In this document: positions 1 to 7,118 of the stretch, in pieces | Position numbering within the stretch: position 1 is the first letter of the stretch | How the letters are laid out: the number at the start of each line of letters is the position of its first letter | From: Bacillota bacterium | GTDB lineage: Bacteria > Bacillota > Clostridia > Christensenellales > Aristaeellaceae | Direction of reading: 5' to 3' | NCBI GenBank assembly: GCA_019137115.1 | Contig: JAGVSV010000245.1 | Span: 1-15,114 of the forward strand | DNA: 15,114 nt | Program-made: the position numbers and the translations under genes | The notes under the pieces: generated by a model | The model's database searches: none | The model's input: the letters and a program-made list of their open reading frames with translations, nothing else | Told to the model about the DNA's origin: nothing

Positions 1-1286
1 GCGATCAACAGCGACGCGTTCACGCCGTCCTTGTCGCGCACCTGCGTGGAGGACAGGTAGCCAAAGCTTTCCTCAAAGCCGAACAGGAAGGTATGGCTGC
101 CGGTTTCCTCAAACTGCTGAATCTTTTCGCCGATGAACTTAAAGCCCGTCAGCACGTCGAACATCGTCACGCCATAATCCGCGCATACCGTGCGCGCAAG
201 CTCGGTGGTCACAATGCTTTTGACACACGCGCCGTTGGTGGGCAGCGTGCCGCTGGCCTTGCGCGAGGACAGGATGTGGTGCAGCAGCAGTACGCCGATC
301 TGGTTGCCCGTCAGCGTCTGGAACTGGCCGTTCCCGTCCTTCACGCACACGCCCAGCCGGTCACAGTCCGGGTCGGTGCCGAAGATCACGCTGGCACCCA
401 CCTCCTCAGCCAGCGGGATGGCCAGCGCAAACGCGTCCGGGTTTTCGGGGTTGGGGGCTTTGACCGTGGGGAAGTCAGGGTCAGGCTGCTCCTGTTCCCT
501 GACAATGGTTACATGGCCGATGCCGGCTTCCCTCAATGCCCTGCGCACCGGCACCAGGCCGGAGCCGTGCAGCGGCGTGTACACGATCTTCAGGTTCGGC
601 CCCTGCGCCCGGAGCGCCTTGGGGTTGACCGACAGCGACAAAATCATCTGGATGTAGTCGTCGTCCACTTCCCTGTCGCCGATGATGGTCAGCAGGCCTT
701 TTTGCAGGGCTTCGTCCTTTGCCATCGGGTGGCACCGGGCATAGGACAGCGCTTTGATGCATCTGGTGACGCCGTCGGCATCCTCCGGCGACAGCTGCGC
801 GCCGTCCGCGCCGTAGGCCTTGAAGCCGTTGTACTCCGGCGGGTTATGGCTGGCCGTGATGGCCACCCCGGCCGCGGCGTTCAAATGCCGCACGGCGTAG
901 GACAGCACCGGCACCGGCCGCAGCGCGTCAAACAGCTTTGCCTTCACCCCGCGCGCCGCCATCATCAGCGCGGTTTCCTGGGCAAATTCCGGGCTCATGC
1001 GCCGGGAGTCATAGGCGATCACCACGCCGCGCGCGGCGTTTTCGGGGTTCGCCGCCATCAGATAGTCCGCCATGCCCGCCGCCGCCCGGCGCACGGTGTA
1101 CACGTTCATCCGGTTGGCGCCCGCGCCCAGCACGCCGCGCATACCCGCCGTGCCAAAGGACAAATCGGTATAAAACCGGTCTTCAATCTCCGCCGGGTCA
1201 TCCTGGATGGCCGTCAGCTCCCGCACGGTCTGCGGATCATCGGCAAAGTCGTTGAGCCATGCCTTGTATAGCTTCTGTACGTCCAT
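1..1286 (-). CDS. pgcA: Phospho-sugar mutase (alpha-phosphoglucomutase/phosphomannomutase, PgcA type), 3' end outside window
   Basis: Cytosolic enzyme that interconverts glucose-1-phosphate and glucose-6-phosphate (family members also accept mannose phosphates), feeding cell-wall and glycolipid precursors. Only the first 428 codons are present; the family usually has about 560-580 residues. Seen directly: an N-terminal FGTAGMRG motif, the phosphoserine loop TASHNPPEYNGFK with the serine at about residue 146, the metal loop GTDPDCDR at about 303-310, and a sugar-binding GFEESFGYL near the window edge. The start ATG (1286-1284) follows a GGGAGGA ribosome binding site, and a promoter lies 40 bp upstream. 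It is transcribed alone as far as can be seen. The protein looks intact over the visible part. The family call is firm; glucose versus mannose preference cannot be read from sequence. Confidence 0.95.
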   Translation of the reverse strand, partial: MDVQKLYKAWLNDFADDPQTVRELTAIQDDPAEIEDRFYTDLSFGTAGMRGVLGAGANRMNVYTVRRAAAGMADYLMAANPENAARGVVIAYDSRRMSPEFAQETALMMAARGVKAKLFDALRPVPVLSYAVRHLNAAAGVAITASHNPPEYNGFKAYGADGAQLSPEDADGVTRCIKALSYARCHPMAKDEALQKGLLTIIGDREVDDDYIQMILSLSVNPKALRAQGPNLKIVYTPLHGSGLVPVRRALREAGIGHVTIVREQEQPDPDFPTVKAPNPENPDAFALAIPLAEEVGASVIFGTDPDCDRLGVCVKDGNGQFQTLTGNQIGVLLLHHILSSRKASGTLPTNGACVKSIVTTELARTVCADYGVTMFDVLTGFKFIGEKIQQFEETGSHTFLFGFEESFGYLSSTQVRDKDGVNASLLI

Positions 1287-1327
1287 TTTCTGGTCCTCCC
1301 AGCCAATCTTGGGTTGTTGATGGCCTC

Positions 1328-1356
1328 ATTATAGAGGGGCACACCCGGGGAAGCAA
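1328..1356 (-). promoter_or_regulatory. Sigma-A promoter of the phospho-sugar mutase gene
   Basis: On the minus strand the -35 element is TTGCTT (1356-1351), followed by 17 bp and a perfect TATAAT -10 (1333-1328). The predicted transcript starts near 1321 and has a leader of about 35 nt that carries the GGGAGGA ribosome binding site. Confidence 0.8.
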
Positions 1357-1363
1357 GCGCCCG

Positions 1364-1585
1364 TCAGGCGTCCGGCGGCGTTTCCCGCTCAACCAACCCA
1401 TACCGCCGATAGCGCGTGAGCAAATTGCCCAGCTCCAGCTTGGTCGCCAGCAGCTGCCGGTAGGTGACGGTTTTTTCCTTGCCCTGCGCCTTGAGGGCGG
1501 CCATGCGAGCGATGGCATCCTCCCGCTCCCGGATAACTCCCCCAAGCATCTCCTCAAACGCCAAAAGCCGCGCGTGTTCATCCAT
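1364..1585 (-). CDS. Small helical protein of unknown function (73 aa)
   Basis: I do not recognise this protein. It is 73 residues long, rich in charged residues and alanine, and almost certainly all-helical. A first helix covers about residues 3-30 (EHARLLAFEEML onward) and a second about 38-60 (VTYRQLLATKLELGNLL). There is no signal peptide, membrane segment or cysteine. The start at 1585 is chosen over an in-frame ATG at 1666. AAGGAG sits 9 nt before the 1585 ATG, and the 1666 ATG lies inside the -35 box of the promoter that drives the gene. It has its own promoter and sits between the phage cassette terminator and the mutase gene, so it is probably a host gene rather than a phage gene. 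A regulatory or structural role would be a guess. Confidence 0.65.
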   Translation of the reverse strand: MDEHARLLAFEEMLGGVIREREDAIARMAALKAQGKEKTVTYRQLLATKLELGNLLTRYRRYGLVERETPPDA

Positions 1586-1637
1586 GGCGGTACGCTCCTT
1601 GTTTTCTCCAAATCGGTTTCGTATACCCTTCCCTTCC

Positions 1638-1666
1638 ATTATCCACACCATCCGGCGCTGTGTCAA
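1638..1666 (-). promoter_or_regulatory. Sigma-A promoter of the 73-aa gene
   Basis: The minus strand reads TTGACA (1666-1661), 17 bp, then GATAAT (1643-1638). This is one of the closest matches to consensus in the window. Transcription should start near 1631, giving a leader of about 45 nt that includes AAGGAG before the ATG at 1585. Confidence 0.8.
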
Positions 1667-1697
1667 AAGCCCCGATCAGGGGTGCGGAAGCAAAACT

Positions 1698-1731
1698 GAA
1701 AACGGGACCCCTTTTGCGGCGTCCCGTTTTC
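1698..1731 (-). terminator. Intrinsic terminator of the phage cassette
   Basis: An 11-bp perfect stem, GAAAACGGGAC (1698-1708) against GTCCCGTTTTC (1721-1731), encloses a 12-nt loop. It lies 32 bp beyond the holin stop codon. In the leftward transcript it is followed by AGTTTTGC, a modest U-rich stretch. A second, much weaker 4-bp hairpin (1670-1682), followed by CTTTTG, lies just beyond it. On the plus strand the right arm also ends in TTTTC, so some bidirectional activity is possible. Confidence 0.75.
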
Positions 1732-1762
1732 GGTCGGTTCGTTTGCTTTGATCAGTAATCGT

Positions 1763-2203
1763 TCAGTGCAACTCCCCTTCCGCCGGCGGCTGCGCGTCGT
1801 TGCGCTCCCGCATCCGCTCCAGCGCGTCCAACAACCCTTTGGGGAACGGCACGCCCAGCAGCGCGGCGTTTTCCACGATGCTCAGGCCCTCGTTGGCGGT
1901 GTAGAAGCCGATCGCGGCCAGGCGGCAGATGCCCTGGGTGCCCAGCGCGCGGTCCAGCGCGGCGGCCAGCATGATCATCAGGATCGTGGTCAGCTTGCGC
2001 GTCAGGCCCAGGAAGAAGGTGCGCGACAGGAAGCCGCCGCCCTGGGTGTGCGCGCTTTTTTGCTGAAACGCGGTCATGACGCCGGTTGTCAGGTCCAGCC
2101 CCATCAGCAGGAACATCATGCCGATGGCGGTGTCCCAGCCGCCCACCAGGTACAGCACGGCCGCCAGCGCGGTGCCCGGCAGGGCTTTGAGCACTTCCTT
2201 CAT
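1763..2203 (-). CDS. Phage holin (toxin-secretion/lysis holin family, TcdE-like)
   Basis: Inner-membrane protein of 146 residues that makes the lesions through which the endolysin leaves the cell. Hydrophobic segments fall at about 9-24, 26-44, 70-88 and 92-110, with a polar, charged C-terminal tail from about 122. The motif ANEGLSIVENAALLGVPFP (103-121) is typical of the holin family found in Clostridia, which includes TcdE of the C. difficile toxin locus. The ATG (2203-2201) overlaps the endolysin TGA in an ATGA, so the two are translationally coupled. A longer reading in the same frame back to 2761 is only the shadow of the endolysin gene. It is the last gene of the cassette. TcdE-type holins can also act in protein release, so a secretion role is possible. 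Confidence 0.87.
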   Translation of the reverse strand: MKEVLKALPGTALAAVLYLVGGWDTAIGMMFLLMGLDLTTGVMTAFQQKSAHTQGGGFLSRTFFLGLTRKLTTILMIMLAAALDRALGTQGICRLAAIGFYTANEGLSIVENAALLGVPFPKGLLDALERMRERNDAQPPAEGELH

Positions 2204-3048
2204 GCGCCTGCCCCTACCTTTTGCGGGCAGCTTTTGCAGGCCGCCAGGCGGCTTTCCAGCGCCTGTACGCGGCGCAGCAGCGCGTCGGTTGTTTCCGGCG
2301 CGGTTTTTGCGGCCATGTCCTGGAGCAGCGCCATGGTGGTGTCGTCCGCGTGGGGCACCTCTGGCAAGCCGTTTTCGCGCTGGAAGGTGTTCAGCGCCTT
2401 CAAGGTTTCCGCACCGAAGGCGCCGTCCGCGCCGTAACGCGGCAGGGCATAGCCGCAGGCGATCAGCAACGCTTGCAGGGTTTTGACCCGCCCGCTGCGC
2501 TCGCCCTGGGCGATCAGGGGGATAGCGCCGTCGGCAAGTCCGTGCGGGATGGCATAGTGCGTCCAGGGATAGGCCGTGACCGGACCCAACCGCACGCCCT
2601 GTGCGTGGCTGCGCGCGTCGATGGATTGACCGTTGCCCAGGTAGATGCCGGTGTGGGCCATCGGGAAAGCGTTGTCGCCGCTTGCGCGGAACAGCACACA
2701 CACGCGGTCGCGCGGCATGTCGGCGATACCGCCCTTCCTGTGCCAGCTGTCGCTGCGCCACTGGCTGCTGGCCCCGCTGGGGATGGACATGCCCGCCGCT
2801 TCCAGCGCGCGGCGCGTGAACTGCGCGCAGTCAAAGCACGCTTTGCCCTCATACCGGCAGCTCCGGCAGTTGTCCTGCGTGCGGGACAGCACTGGGCAGG
2901 ACGCCTCGATGGCGGCCTTGTGGGTGGGGTACTGCGCCATGCATTCCGTTCGATATTCCGGGGTGCAGCGTCGCCCGGTGCCGCCGTACACATACGCGGC
3001 GCCCATGTTTTTCTCCGCCCACTGGCGGATGATCTCCTCTTTGTTCAA
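2200..3048 (-). CDS. Endolysin: NlpC/P60 peptidase with peptidoglycan-binding domain
   Basis: Cell-wall hydrolase of 282 residues counted from a TTG start. An NlpC/P60 cysteine-peptidase domain spans about 10-165: the nucleophile is in ACFDCAQF (Cys about 74) and the histidine in MAHTGIYLGNGQSIDARSH. These enzymes cut peptide stems of peptidoglycan. A PG_binding_1-like repeat follows at about 185-240 (GADGAFGAETLKALNTFQ), then a short coiled coil (LLRRVQALESRLAACKSC). Several extra cysteines (CPVLSRTQDNCRSCRYEGKAC) lie just before the active site, which could form disulfides or a metal knuckle. An in-frame ATG at 3063 directly abuts the previous stop codon but has no ribosome binding site. 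The TTG at 3048 has AAAGGAG 5 nt upstream and is preferred. Its end overlaps the holin start. Confidence 0.88.
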   Translation of the reverse strand: MNKEEIIRQWAEKNMGAAYVYGGTGRRCTPEYRTECMAQYPTHKAAIEASCPVLSRTQDNCRSCRYEGKACFDCAQFTRRALEAAGMSIPSGASSQWRSDSWHRKGGIADMPRDRVCVLFRASGDNAFPMAHTGIYLGNGQSIDARSHAQGVRLGPVTAYPWTHYAIPHGLADGAIPLIAQGERSGRVKTLQALLIACGYALPRYGADGAFGAETLKALNTFQRENGLPEVPHADDTTMALLQDMAAKTAPETTDALLRRVQALESRLAACKSCPQKVGAGA

Positions 3049-3063
3049 TGGTGCTCCTTTCAT

Positions 3064-3806
3064 TTATCCGGTGAACTGGATGACGATGGTCGATGCGGAG
3101 CCCGCAGCGCTGATGCGCGCCACAAAGCCCTGCGCGGTGATGGTGTCGTTGGGTGGGTCCTGGAAGGTGACCGTCAGCGCCGTGCCCATATCCATCGCGG
3201 ACGCAAGCAGGGCTTGCCCGGCGTCCAGGGCGTCGCGGCACACGGTGAAGGTGAGCCGGCCGGGGTTCAGCGACTGCGGCGTGTAGTGCCGCACGGGATC
3301 GGAAGGCTGGGTGACGTCGTTCATCCCGCGCTCCCTTGTCAGCGGCTCTACGGTCAGGATGCCGCCCAGCGGCACCGGCGCGCCGGCCGCGGATACCCAC
3401 ACTTCTGGTACCGGGGCGGGCGTGCCGTCCGCGCCAAACGCGCCGCTGACATGAAGCGTGACCATGAAGCAGCTGCCGTCGGGCACCTCGGTGTCCTTCC
3501 ATTCCAGCAGGGCAAACCCCAGCGCCGTCATGCGCCCCAGGGCAGAGGCAGCCAGCGTGTCGGCCGCCTCCGGGGTGCCCGCCCGCGCCTCCAGGCGCAC
3601 GGTGCATTGGGTGACGCCCTCCCTGACCGTCTTGGCGGAGCCTCCAGGCGCACGGTGCATTGGGTGACGCCCTCCCTGACCGTCTTGGCGGATGCCACGC
3701 CAAACGCGATGGCGGGCAGCGGCACCAGCGTTTGCGGCCAGGAACGCGTCACTGCGCAGGGCAGCGTCGCAAGCGCGTTGTAAATGGCAACCAACAACGG
3801 CGTCAT
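3064..3806 (-). pseudogene. Tail-completion / tail-tube-like phage gene, frameshifted by a 53-bp tandem duplication
   Basis: Translation from the ATG at 3806 (ATGA overlap with the previous gene, GGAGG upstream) gives MTPLLVAIYNALATLP and continues to SAKTVREGVTQCTVRLEA. It then slips out of frame and stops at 3528 after 92 residues. The cause is visible: 3587-3639 is repeated exactly at 3640-3692. Removing one 53-bp copy gives one open frame of 229 residues ending at 3064. The N-terminal half (about 1-115) has the size and position of a neck or tail-terminator protein. The C-terminal half (from about PVPLGGILTVEPL to IVIQFTG) resembles a small tail-tube fold. The two halves in one frame suggest a fusion or a deletion joining two genes. 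Family assignment rests on gene order and general look; the frameshift itself is certain in this sequence. Confidence 0.75.
3587..3692. repeat. Perfect 53-bp tandem duplication
   Basis: Bases 3587-3639 and 3640-3692 are identical, and the identity stops at both outer edges (3586 versus 3639 and 3640 versus 3693 differ). The unit encodes SAKTVREGVTQCTVRLEA, which can be read in two frames, once from each copy. Because 53 is 3n+2, it breaks the host gene. Confidence 0.97.
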
Positions 3807-4126
3807 CCTTCCACCTCCGCTTCAATGCTGGTATGGCCGGGGAAACTGCGGGCCTGCATCACGCGCCAGCAGCGCGCATCGCCCGGAAAGTACAGGTGGT
3901 CGCCCTGGTGGATGCGCACGGCGGGATCGGCCAGCAGCAGGCGGCGTTCCCTGGGGCGCAGGGTGCCCCTGGCGCGCTGTTCGCTTTGCTTGTCCGGCGC
4001 GACCGAGGCGCGAAAGGCAAATTGCAGCGCCGGTATCTCGGCGCGCGCTACGCCCCCGGTTTCGCCCACGATGTCCAAACAGGGAATGGCGGTGATCTGC
4101 ACCGCGTGACGATGCATGCGCCTCAT
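3803..4126 (-). CDS. Phage head-closure / head-tail joining protein (putative)
   Basis: A 107-residue beta-rich protein. Its C-terminal part (DPAVRIHQGDHLYFPGDARCWRV) has the look of a small beta-barrel head-closure protein that seals the connector ring after packaging. The start at 4126 is preferred because its ATG overlaps the TGA of the preceding connector gene (ATGA) and AAGGTG lies just upstream; an upstream in-frame ATG at 4150 lies inside the connector gene. Its own stop overlaps the next start at 3806 in the same way. Position in the head module supports the call; sequence similarity to a named family was not certain. Confidence 0.6.
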   Translation of the reverse strand: MRRMHRHAVQITAIPCLDIVGETGGVARAEIPALQFAFRASVAPDKQSEQRARGTLRPRERRLLLADPAVRIHQGDHLYFPGDARCWRVMQARSFPGHTSIEAEVEG

Positions 4127-4422
4127 GGCGACACCTTCGCCACGCGCCACGCGCGCAGCAGCCGCAACACATCCTCCGGCAGCCCGTCCAGCGTGATGGA
4201 CAGGCTGCCTTCGCGCCGGACGCGCTCCCCCTCCGCGCCCAAACGGTTGTAGGCGATCACCGCCAGGCGCAGCAGCGCGCCTGTCAGTTCATCGGGGAGT
4301 TCTCTGCGCCCGGTGAATGCCAGCACCTGATGGCGCGCCAGGGTCAGCAACTCTTGCAGCAGCGCGTCGTCCGGCGCTTCATGGGGCATCAGCGTGCGCA
4401 GCCTGTCCATCAGCTCGTCCAT
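4123..4422 (-). CDS. Phage head-tail connector (gp6/gp15-like)
   Basis: A 99-residue mostly helical protein: MDELMDRLRTLMPHE, LLQELLTLARHQVLAFTGRRELP, then LLRLAVIAYNRLGAEG followed by a short strand-like segment (GSLSITL). This helical plan, with the conserved A.YNRLG..G element, is typical of the connector ring that docks under the portal in siphovirus-like particles. It lies directly after the major capsid gene, with only two bases between the stop and this ATG. There is no obvious ribosome binding site, so translation probably depends on the capsid gene upstream. A start at Met5 (4410) is also possible. Confidence 0.8.
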   Translation of the reverse strand: MDELMDRLRTLMPHEAPDDALLQELLTLARHQVLAFTGRRELPDELTGALLRLAVIAYNRLGAEGERVRREGSLSITLDGLPEDVLRLLRAWRVAKVSP

Positions 4423-4424
4423 GG

Positions 4425-5540
4425 TTAGGCGGGGATGACCGGCACGGTCAGCGTCTTGACAGGCTTTGCGTCCTTGGTCGCCACCAGCAGCACGTGCGCG
4501 TACAGCGCGGTATCCGGGTCAATGTCCACCTCGCTGCCCGGCCAGTCGATGCCGGTGAACACGGTGCCAAACGCACCCGCGTCCTGCGCGCTGTCGTCCA
4601 GCGCGTACAACCACTTGTAGCCGGTGGGCGGCAGCATGCTGTCCGGGATGTCGATGCGTGTCATACCGCCCGCCCCGCCCGGCACACAGCGGATGCCGCT
4701 GTCCGTCAGCGTCTGCAAGCTGGTAAAGCGCGTCAGGCTCACCACCTTGCGTGCGTCATACAGGTAGGCGGTGCAGTGCTTGCTGGCGTAGATGGTGTCG
4801 CGCATGTACTCAGGCTCGCGTTGCACCTCCACCATGGTGCCGGTCTTGCTGACCAAACGCAGCGCGCCGGGCTTTACAATGAAGTACTGCAGTTCGCCGG
4901 TGTTGGCCTTGGGTGCGATCTTTTGAGAGATCATGATCTGGCAGCCCCAAATTTCGCCCACCACGCCGGAGCAGATCAGTTCCTGCGCGATGTCGCCGCA
5001 GCGCAGGTAGCCCGGGTCCTTGCGCAGCGCGGCCACGCCCTGCGCGTCGGTGATCAACAGCTTGGGGCCGTCCTGCTCCTCGCCAAACAGCGTCAGCGCG
5101 TCGGCCACCGCGTCGCTGGTCAGTTTGTCAATGACCAGCTTGCGCGCCATGCCCGCGGCTTCCAACACTTCAAACAGTTCGTCATCCACCGCGTGGTCGA
5201 TCGCCTGCGCCAACTGCTGGGCGGCCTCGCCCACCGGGTCGCCAAAGCCGGACAGCCGGGCTTCGTCGGTGATGGTCACCGCCTTGGCGTACTTGTGCAC
5301 GGTGGCGCTGACGGTATCGGCGCTTAATAGCCCCGGCTGCACCTGGCCGTTTTCGTCCACGCGGGTGGCCTTGCCGATAAAGCGGAAGGCTGGGAACTTG
5401 AGTGTGTCGCCGGGCTTGCCGGACAGCGAGTTGTCCTGGGTGGCCACCGGCAACAGGGTGACCTTGTGGCCTATGGATTGTTCCACCATTTCGGCGACAA
5501 CCTCGGGGATGATCATGTTTTCCTTCATGGTTACGGACAT
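4425..5540 (-). CDS. Major capsid protein, N4-gp56 family, with C-terminal extension
   Basis: A 371-residue shell-forming protein. Family-like segments are IIPEVVAEMVEQSIGHK (10-26), a PGDTLKFPAFRFIG strand (43-56), and KYAKAVTITDEARLSGFGDP (83-102), all characteristic of N4-gp56-type HK97-fold capsids. The conserved body appears to end near residue 275 (KVVSL). The remaining roughly 90 residues (IDIPDSMLPPTGYKWLYAL to the end) look like an added beta-rich domain, possibly exposed on the shell. The start is well supported by TAAGGAGG 7 nt upstream. No protease gene or cleavable N-terminal delta domain is evident, in line with a separate scaffold upstream. Confidence 0.88.
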   Translation of the reverse strand: MSVTMKENMIIPEVVAEMVEQSIGHKVTLLPVATQDNSLSGKPGDTLKFPAFRFIGKATRVDENGQVQPGLLSADTVSATVHKYAKAVTITDEARLSGFGDPVGEAAQQLAQAIDHAVDDELFEVLEAAGMARKLVIDKLTSDAVADALTLFGEEQDGPKLLITDAQGVAALRKDPGYLRCGDIAQELICSGVVGEIWGCQIMISQKIAPKANTGELQYFIVKPGALRLVSKTGTMVEVQREPEYMRDTIYASKHCTAYLYDARKVVSLTRFTSLQTLTDSGIRCVPGGAGGMTRIDIPDSMLPPTGYKWLYALDDSAQDAGAFGTVFTGIDWPGSEVDIDPDTALYAHVLLVATKDAKPVKTLTVPVIPA

Positions 5541-5552
5541 ATTCTTTCCTCC

Positions 5553-5870
5553 TTAATTTCCGGTTTGGTTGCGGTACATTGCCGCGCGCTCGGTATAGGT
5601 CATTTGCCGCCGGTCGACAGCCGGGGCAGGGGCCTTGGGCGTTTCGGGCGCGCTTTTCGCGTGCGCCATTACGGTTTTTGCCAGCTCGATCGACTGCGCC
5701 AGTGCTTCGTCGCTGTCATACATAAGCGCGTCGCCCACCTGTAGGGGCAGGTGATGTTCCTTGAGCAGTTCAGCGGCCTTCATGCGCCGTTCGCGCAGCG
5801 CCACAGCCTGCTCGCGCCGGGCCAGCTCCTCGGGGGTGACGGTTCCTTCCTGGGCGTTGCTGTTTTCCAT
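5553..5870 (-). CDS. Phage scaffold-like protein (DUF4355-like)
   Basis: A 105-residue charged, helical protein with a coiled-coil run (TPEELARREQAVALRERRMK) and a second helical part (YDSDEALAQSIELAKTVM). It ends in a proline/alanine linker and a basic tail. Scaffolds of this kind sit between portal and capsid genes and assist shell assembly, and the position fits exactly. An upstream ATG at 5885 overlaps the portal stop. The ATG at 5870 has AAAGGAG 5 nt upstream and is the likelier start. The gene ends 12 bp before the capsid start. The protein is short for a scaffold, so the functional call relies partly on order. Confidence 0.72.
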   Translation of the reverse strand: MENSNAQEGTVTPEELARREQAVALRERRMKAAELLKEHHLPLQVGDALMYDSDEALAQSIELAKTVMAHAKSAPETPKAPAPAVDRRQMTYTERAAMYRNQTGN

Positions 5871-5881
5871 GGGGTCTCCTT

Positions 5882-7075
5882 TCATTGTGGGTTTTGGTTG
5901 GATTGGTCGGGCAGAGCGCGCGTCAGTTCAATGCGCAGGTCGCGCACATCCGGGGCATGCATGCCGTGCTGGGCCATCCAGGTGGCCAGCACGCGCACGC
6001 GCTCGCGCAGGCCGCGCACAAACCAGCGCTCCTTGATGCGCATCTTCTGCTCCAGGCAGAACAGCTTGTACTGGATGGCCACGCCGCTGACGTTTCCGGC
6101 AAAGCGCTCGTCGCCAAAGTCCGGCGTCATGCTGAACTTGTGGATGTCTGCGGCAATCGCGTTGCGCAGCACGTCGATGTCGTTTTCCAGCGGCGTTTTG
6201 ACCAGCCAGTCGGCGCGGGCGTCGCTGTCGGGCAGCGACAGCGTCTTGTCTTGGCGCAGGCGCTGCATGCCGGAGCGGAAGTCCGTGGGGTTTTCCGGCG
6301 TACCGACGCCCATCACGCCGGTTAGCACCAGCAGCGCGTCGGCAAACTGCGCGCGGTCGTTCATGCGGTCGCTTTCCAGCGCGTCATAGGCGTCCATCAG
6401 CGGCATCACATCCTCAAAGTCGCCGCGCGCGTGTTCGTCGTTTAAGTACTCCACCATCGGCACGCGGGCAAAGCCGTGCTCCGCAACCTGCGTCAGCGCG
6501 CTTACGCCGCCGGGCGTGCCGGCATACGTCAGGATGTGCCGGGCGGTATAGGCGGTTACATCGCTGCCCCTTACCTGCCCCAGCTCGTCGTTGCGCGGCG
6601 TGATGGTCACGCCGAACAGCGGCGCGTGCGCCACCGTGTCGTCGTACACCACCAGCGCGCTGCGCGGGTCCAGCGCCGCCACGCGCGGGCCATCCTCGGA
6701 AACAAAGCACAGCGACACCGCGCGGCCGAACACTGCCTGGTCCATAGCCAACTCCACATCGGCGGCGTCCGCGTCCATGGCGTTGAGCAGCCGCGTGAAG
6801 TCAGTAAGGCTCTCTTGCTTTCCGCTGTGGTAGGTCACCGGCTGGCTGACCAGAAAGCCCGCCGTCATCTGCGCGATGTAGCGCCCGAAGGCGTGCGGCA
6901 TGCGGAAGTTGGGCAGCCCCTCGGGCTTGACGCGCAAGAGCACATCGTGCCGTCCCTGCGCGTAGCGGTTCAGCCGCTCCAAACGCGGCTGTCCCAGCGC
7001 AAACTCGCGCAGCACCCCCTCGATCATCCGGGCGGAGGGCGTATGTTTCGCCCATGCGCGATCCCTTGTTATCAT
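5882..7075 (-). CDS. Phage portal protein (SPP1 gp6-like)
   Basis: A 397-residue portal, the dodecameric ring through which DNA enters and leaves the head. Family features are the early RYIAQMTAGFLVSQPVTYH segment (65-83), a central wing, and the C-terminal FGDERFAGNVSGVAIQYKL block, which is a strong signature of gp6-type portals. It is somewhat shorter than SPP1 gp6 (about 500). The start at 7075 has an excellent AAAGGAGGTGA ribosome binding site (7091-7081); an ORF reading back to 7147 is rejected. It is the first gene of the leftward cassette. In intact phages, terminase subunits normally stand just before it, but here there is only the decamer array and a host promoter. Confidence 0.9.
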   Translation of the reverse strand: MITRDRAWAKHTPSARMIEGVLREFALGQPRLERLNRYAQGRHDVLLRVKPEGLPNFRMPHAFGRYIAQMTAGFLVSQPVTYHSGKQESLTDFTRLLNAMDADAADVELAMDQAVFGRAVSLCFVSEDGPRVAALDPRSALVVYDDTVAHAPLFGVTITPRNDELGQVRGSDVTAYTARHILTYAGTPGGVSALTQVAEHGFARVPMVEYLNDEHARGDFEDVMPLMDAYDALESDRMNDRAQFADALLVLTGVMGVGTPENPTDFRSGMQRLRQDKTLSLPDSDARADWLVKTPLENDIDVLRNAIAADIHKFSMTPDFGDERFAGNVSGVAIQYKLFCLEQKMRIKERWFVRGLRERVRVLATWMAQHGMHAPDVRDLRIELTRALPDQSNQNPQ

Positions 7076-7118
7076 GTTGTTCACCTCCTTTCGGGCGCAC
7101 GCTATCACACGCGGCCGG

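Noticed and set aside
93..1271. 392-codon open frame on the plus strand
   Set aside because: It lies antisense to the phospho-sugar mutase, whose motifs are unmistakable. Its product is Arg/His/Gln/Ala/Val-rich low-complexity, typical of a GC-rich shadow frame.
2221..3783. 520-codon open frame on the plus strand
   Set aside because: Antisense to the endolysin and tail gene; no ribosome binding site or family motifs; shadow composition.
3528..3825. Programmed ribosomal frameshift in the tail gene, as in G/GT-type tail chaperones
   Set aside because: The frame change is fully explained by an exact 53-bp duplication; no slippery heptamer is needed, and the same peptide is encoded twice.
4317..5327. 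336-codon open frame on the plus strand
   Set aside because: Antisense to the major capsid gene; histidine/alanine/valine-rich shadow.
5871..5885. Scaffold-like protein start at the ATG at 5885
   Set aside because: The next six codons include the AAAGGAG that serves the ATG at 5870; no ribosome binding site precedes 5885, although translational coupling cannot be excluded.
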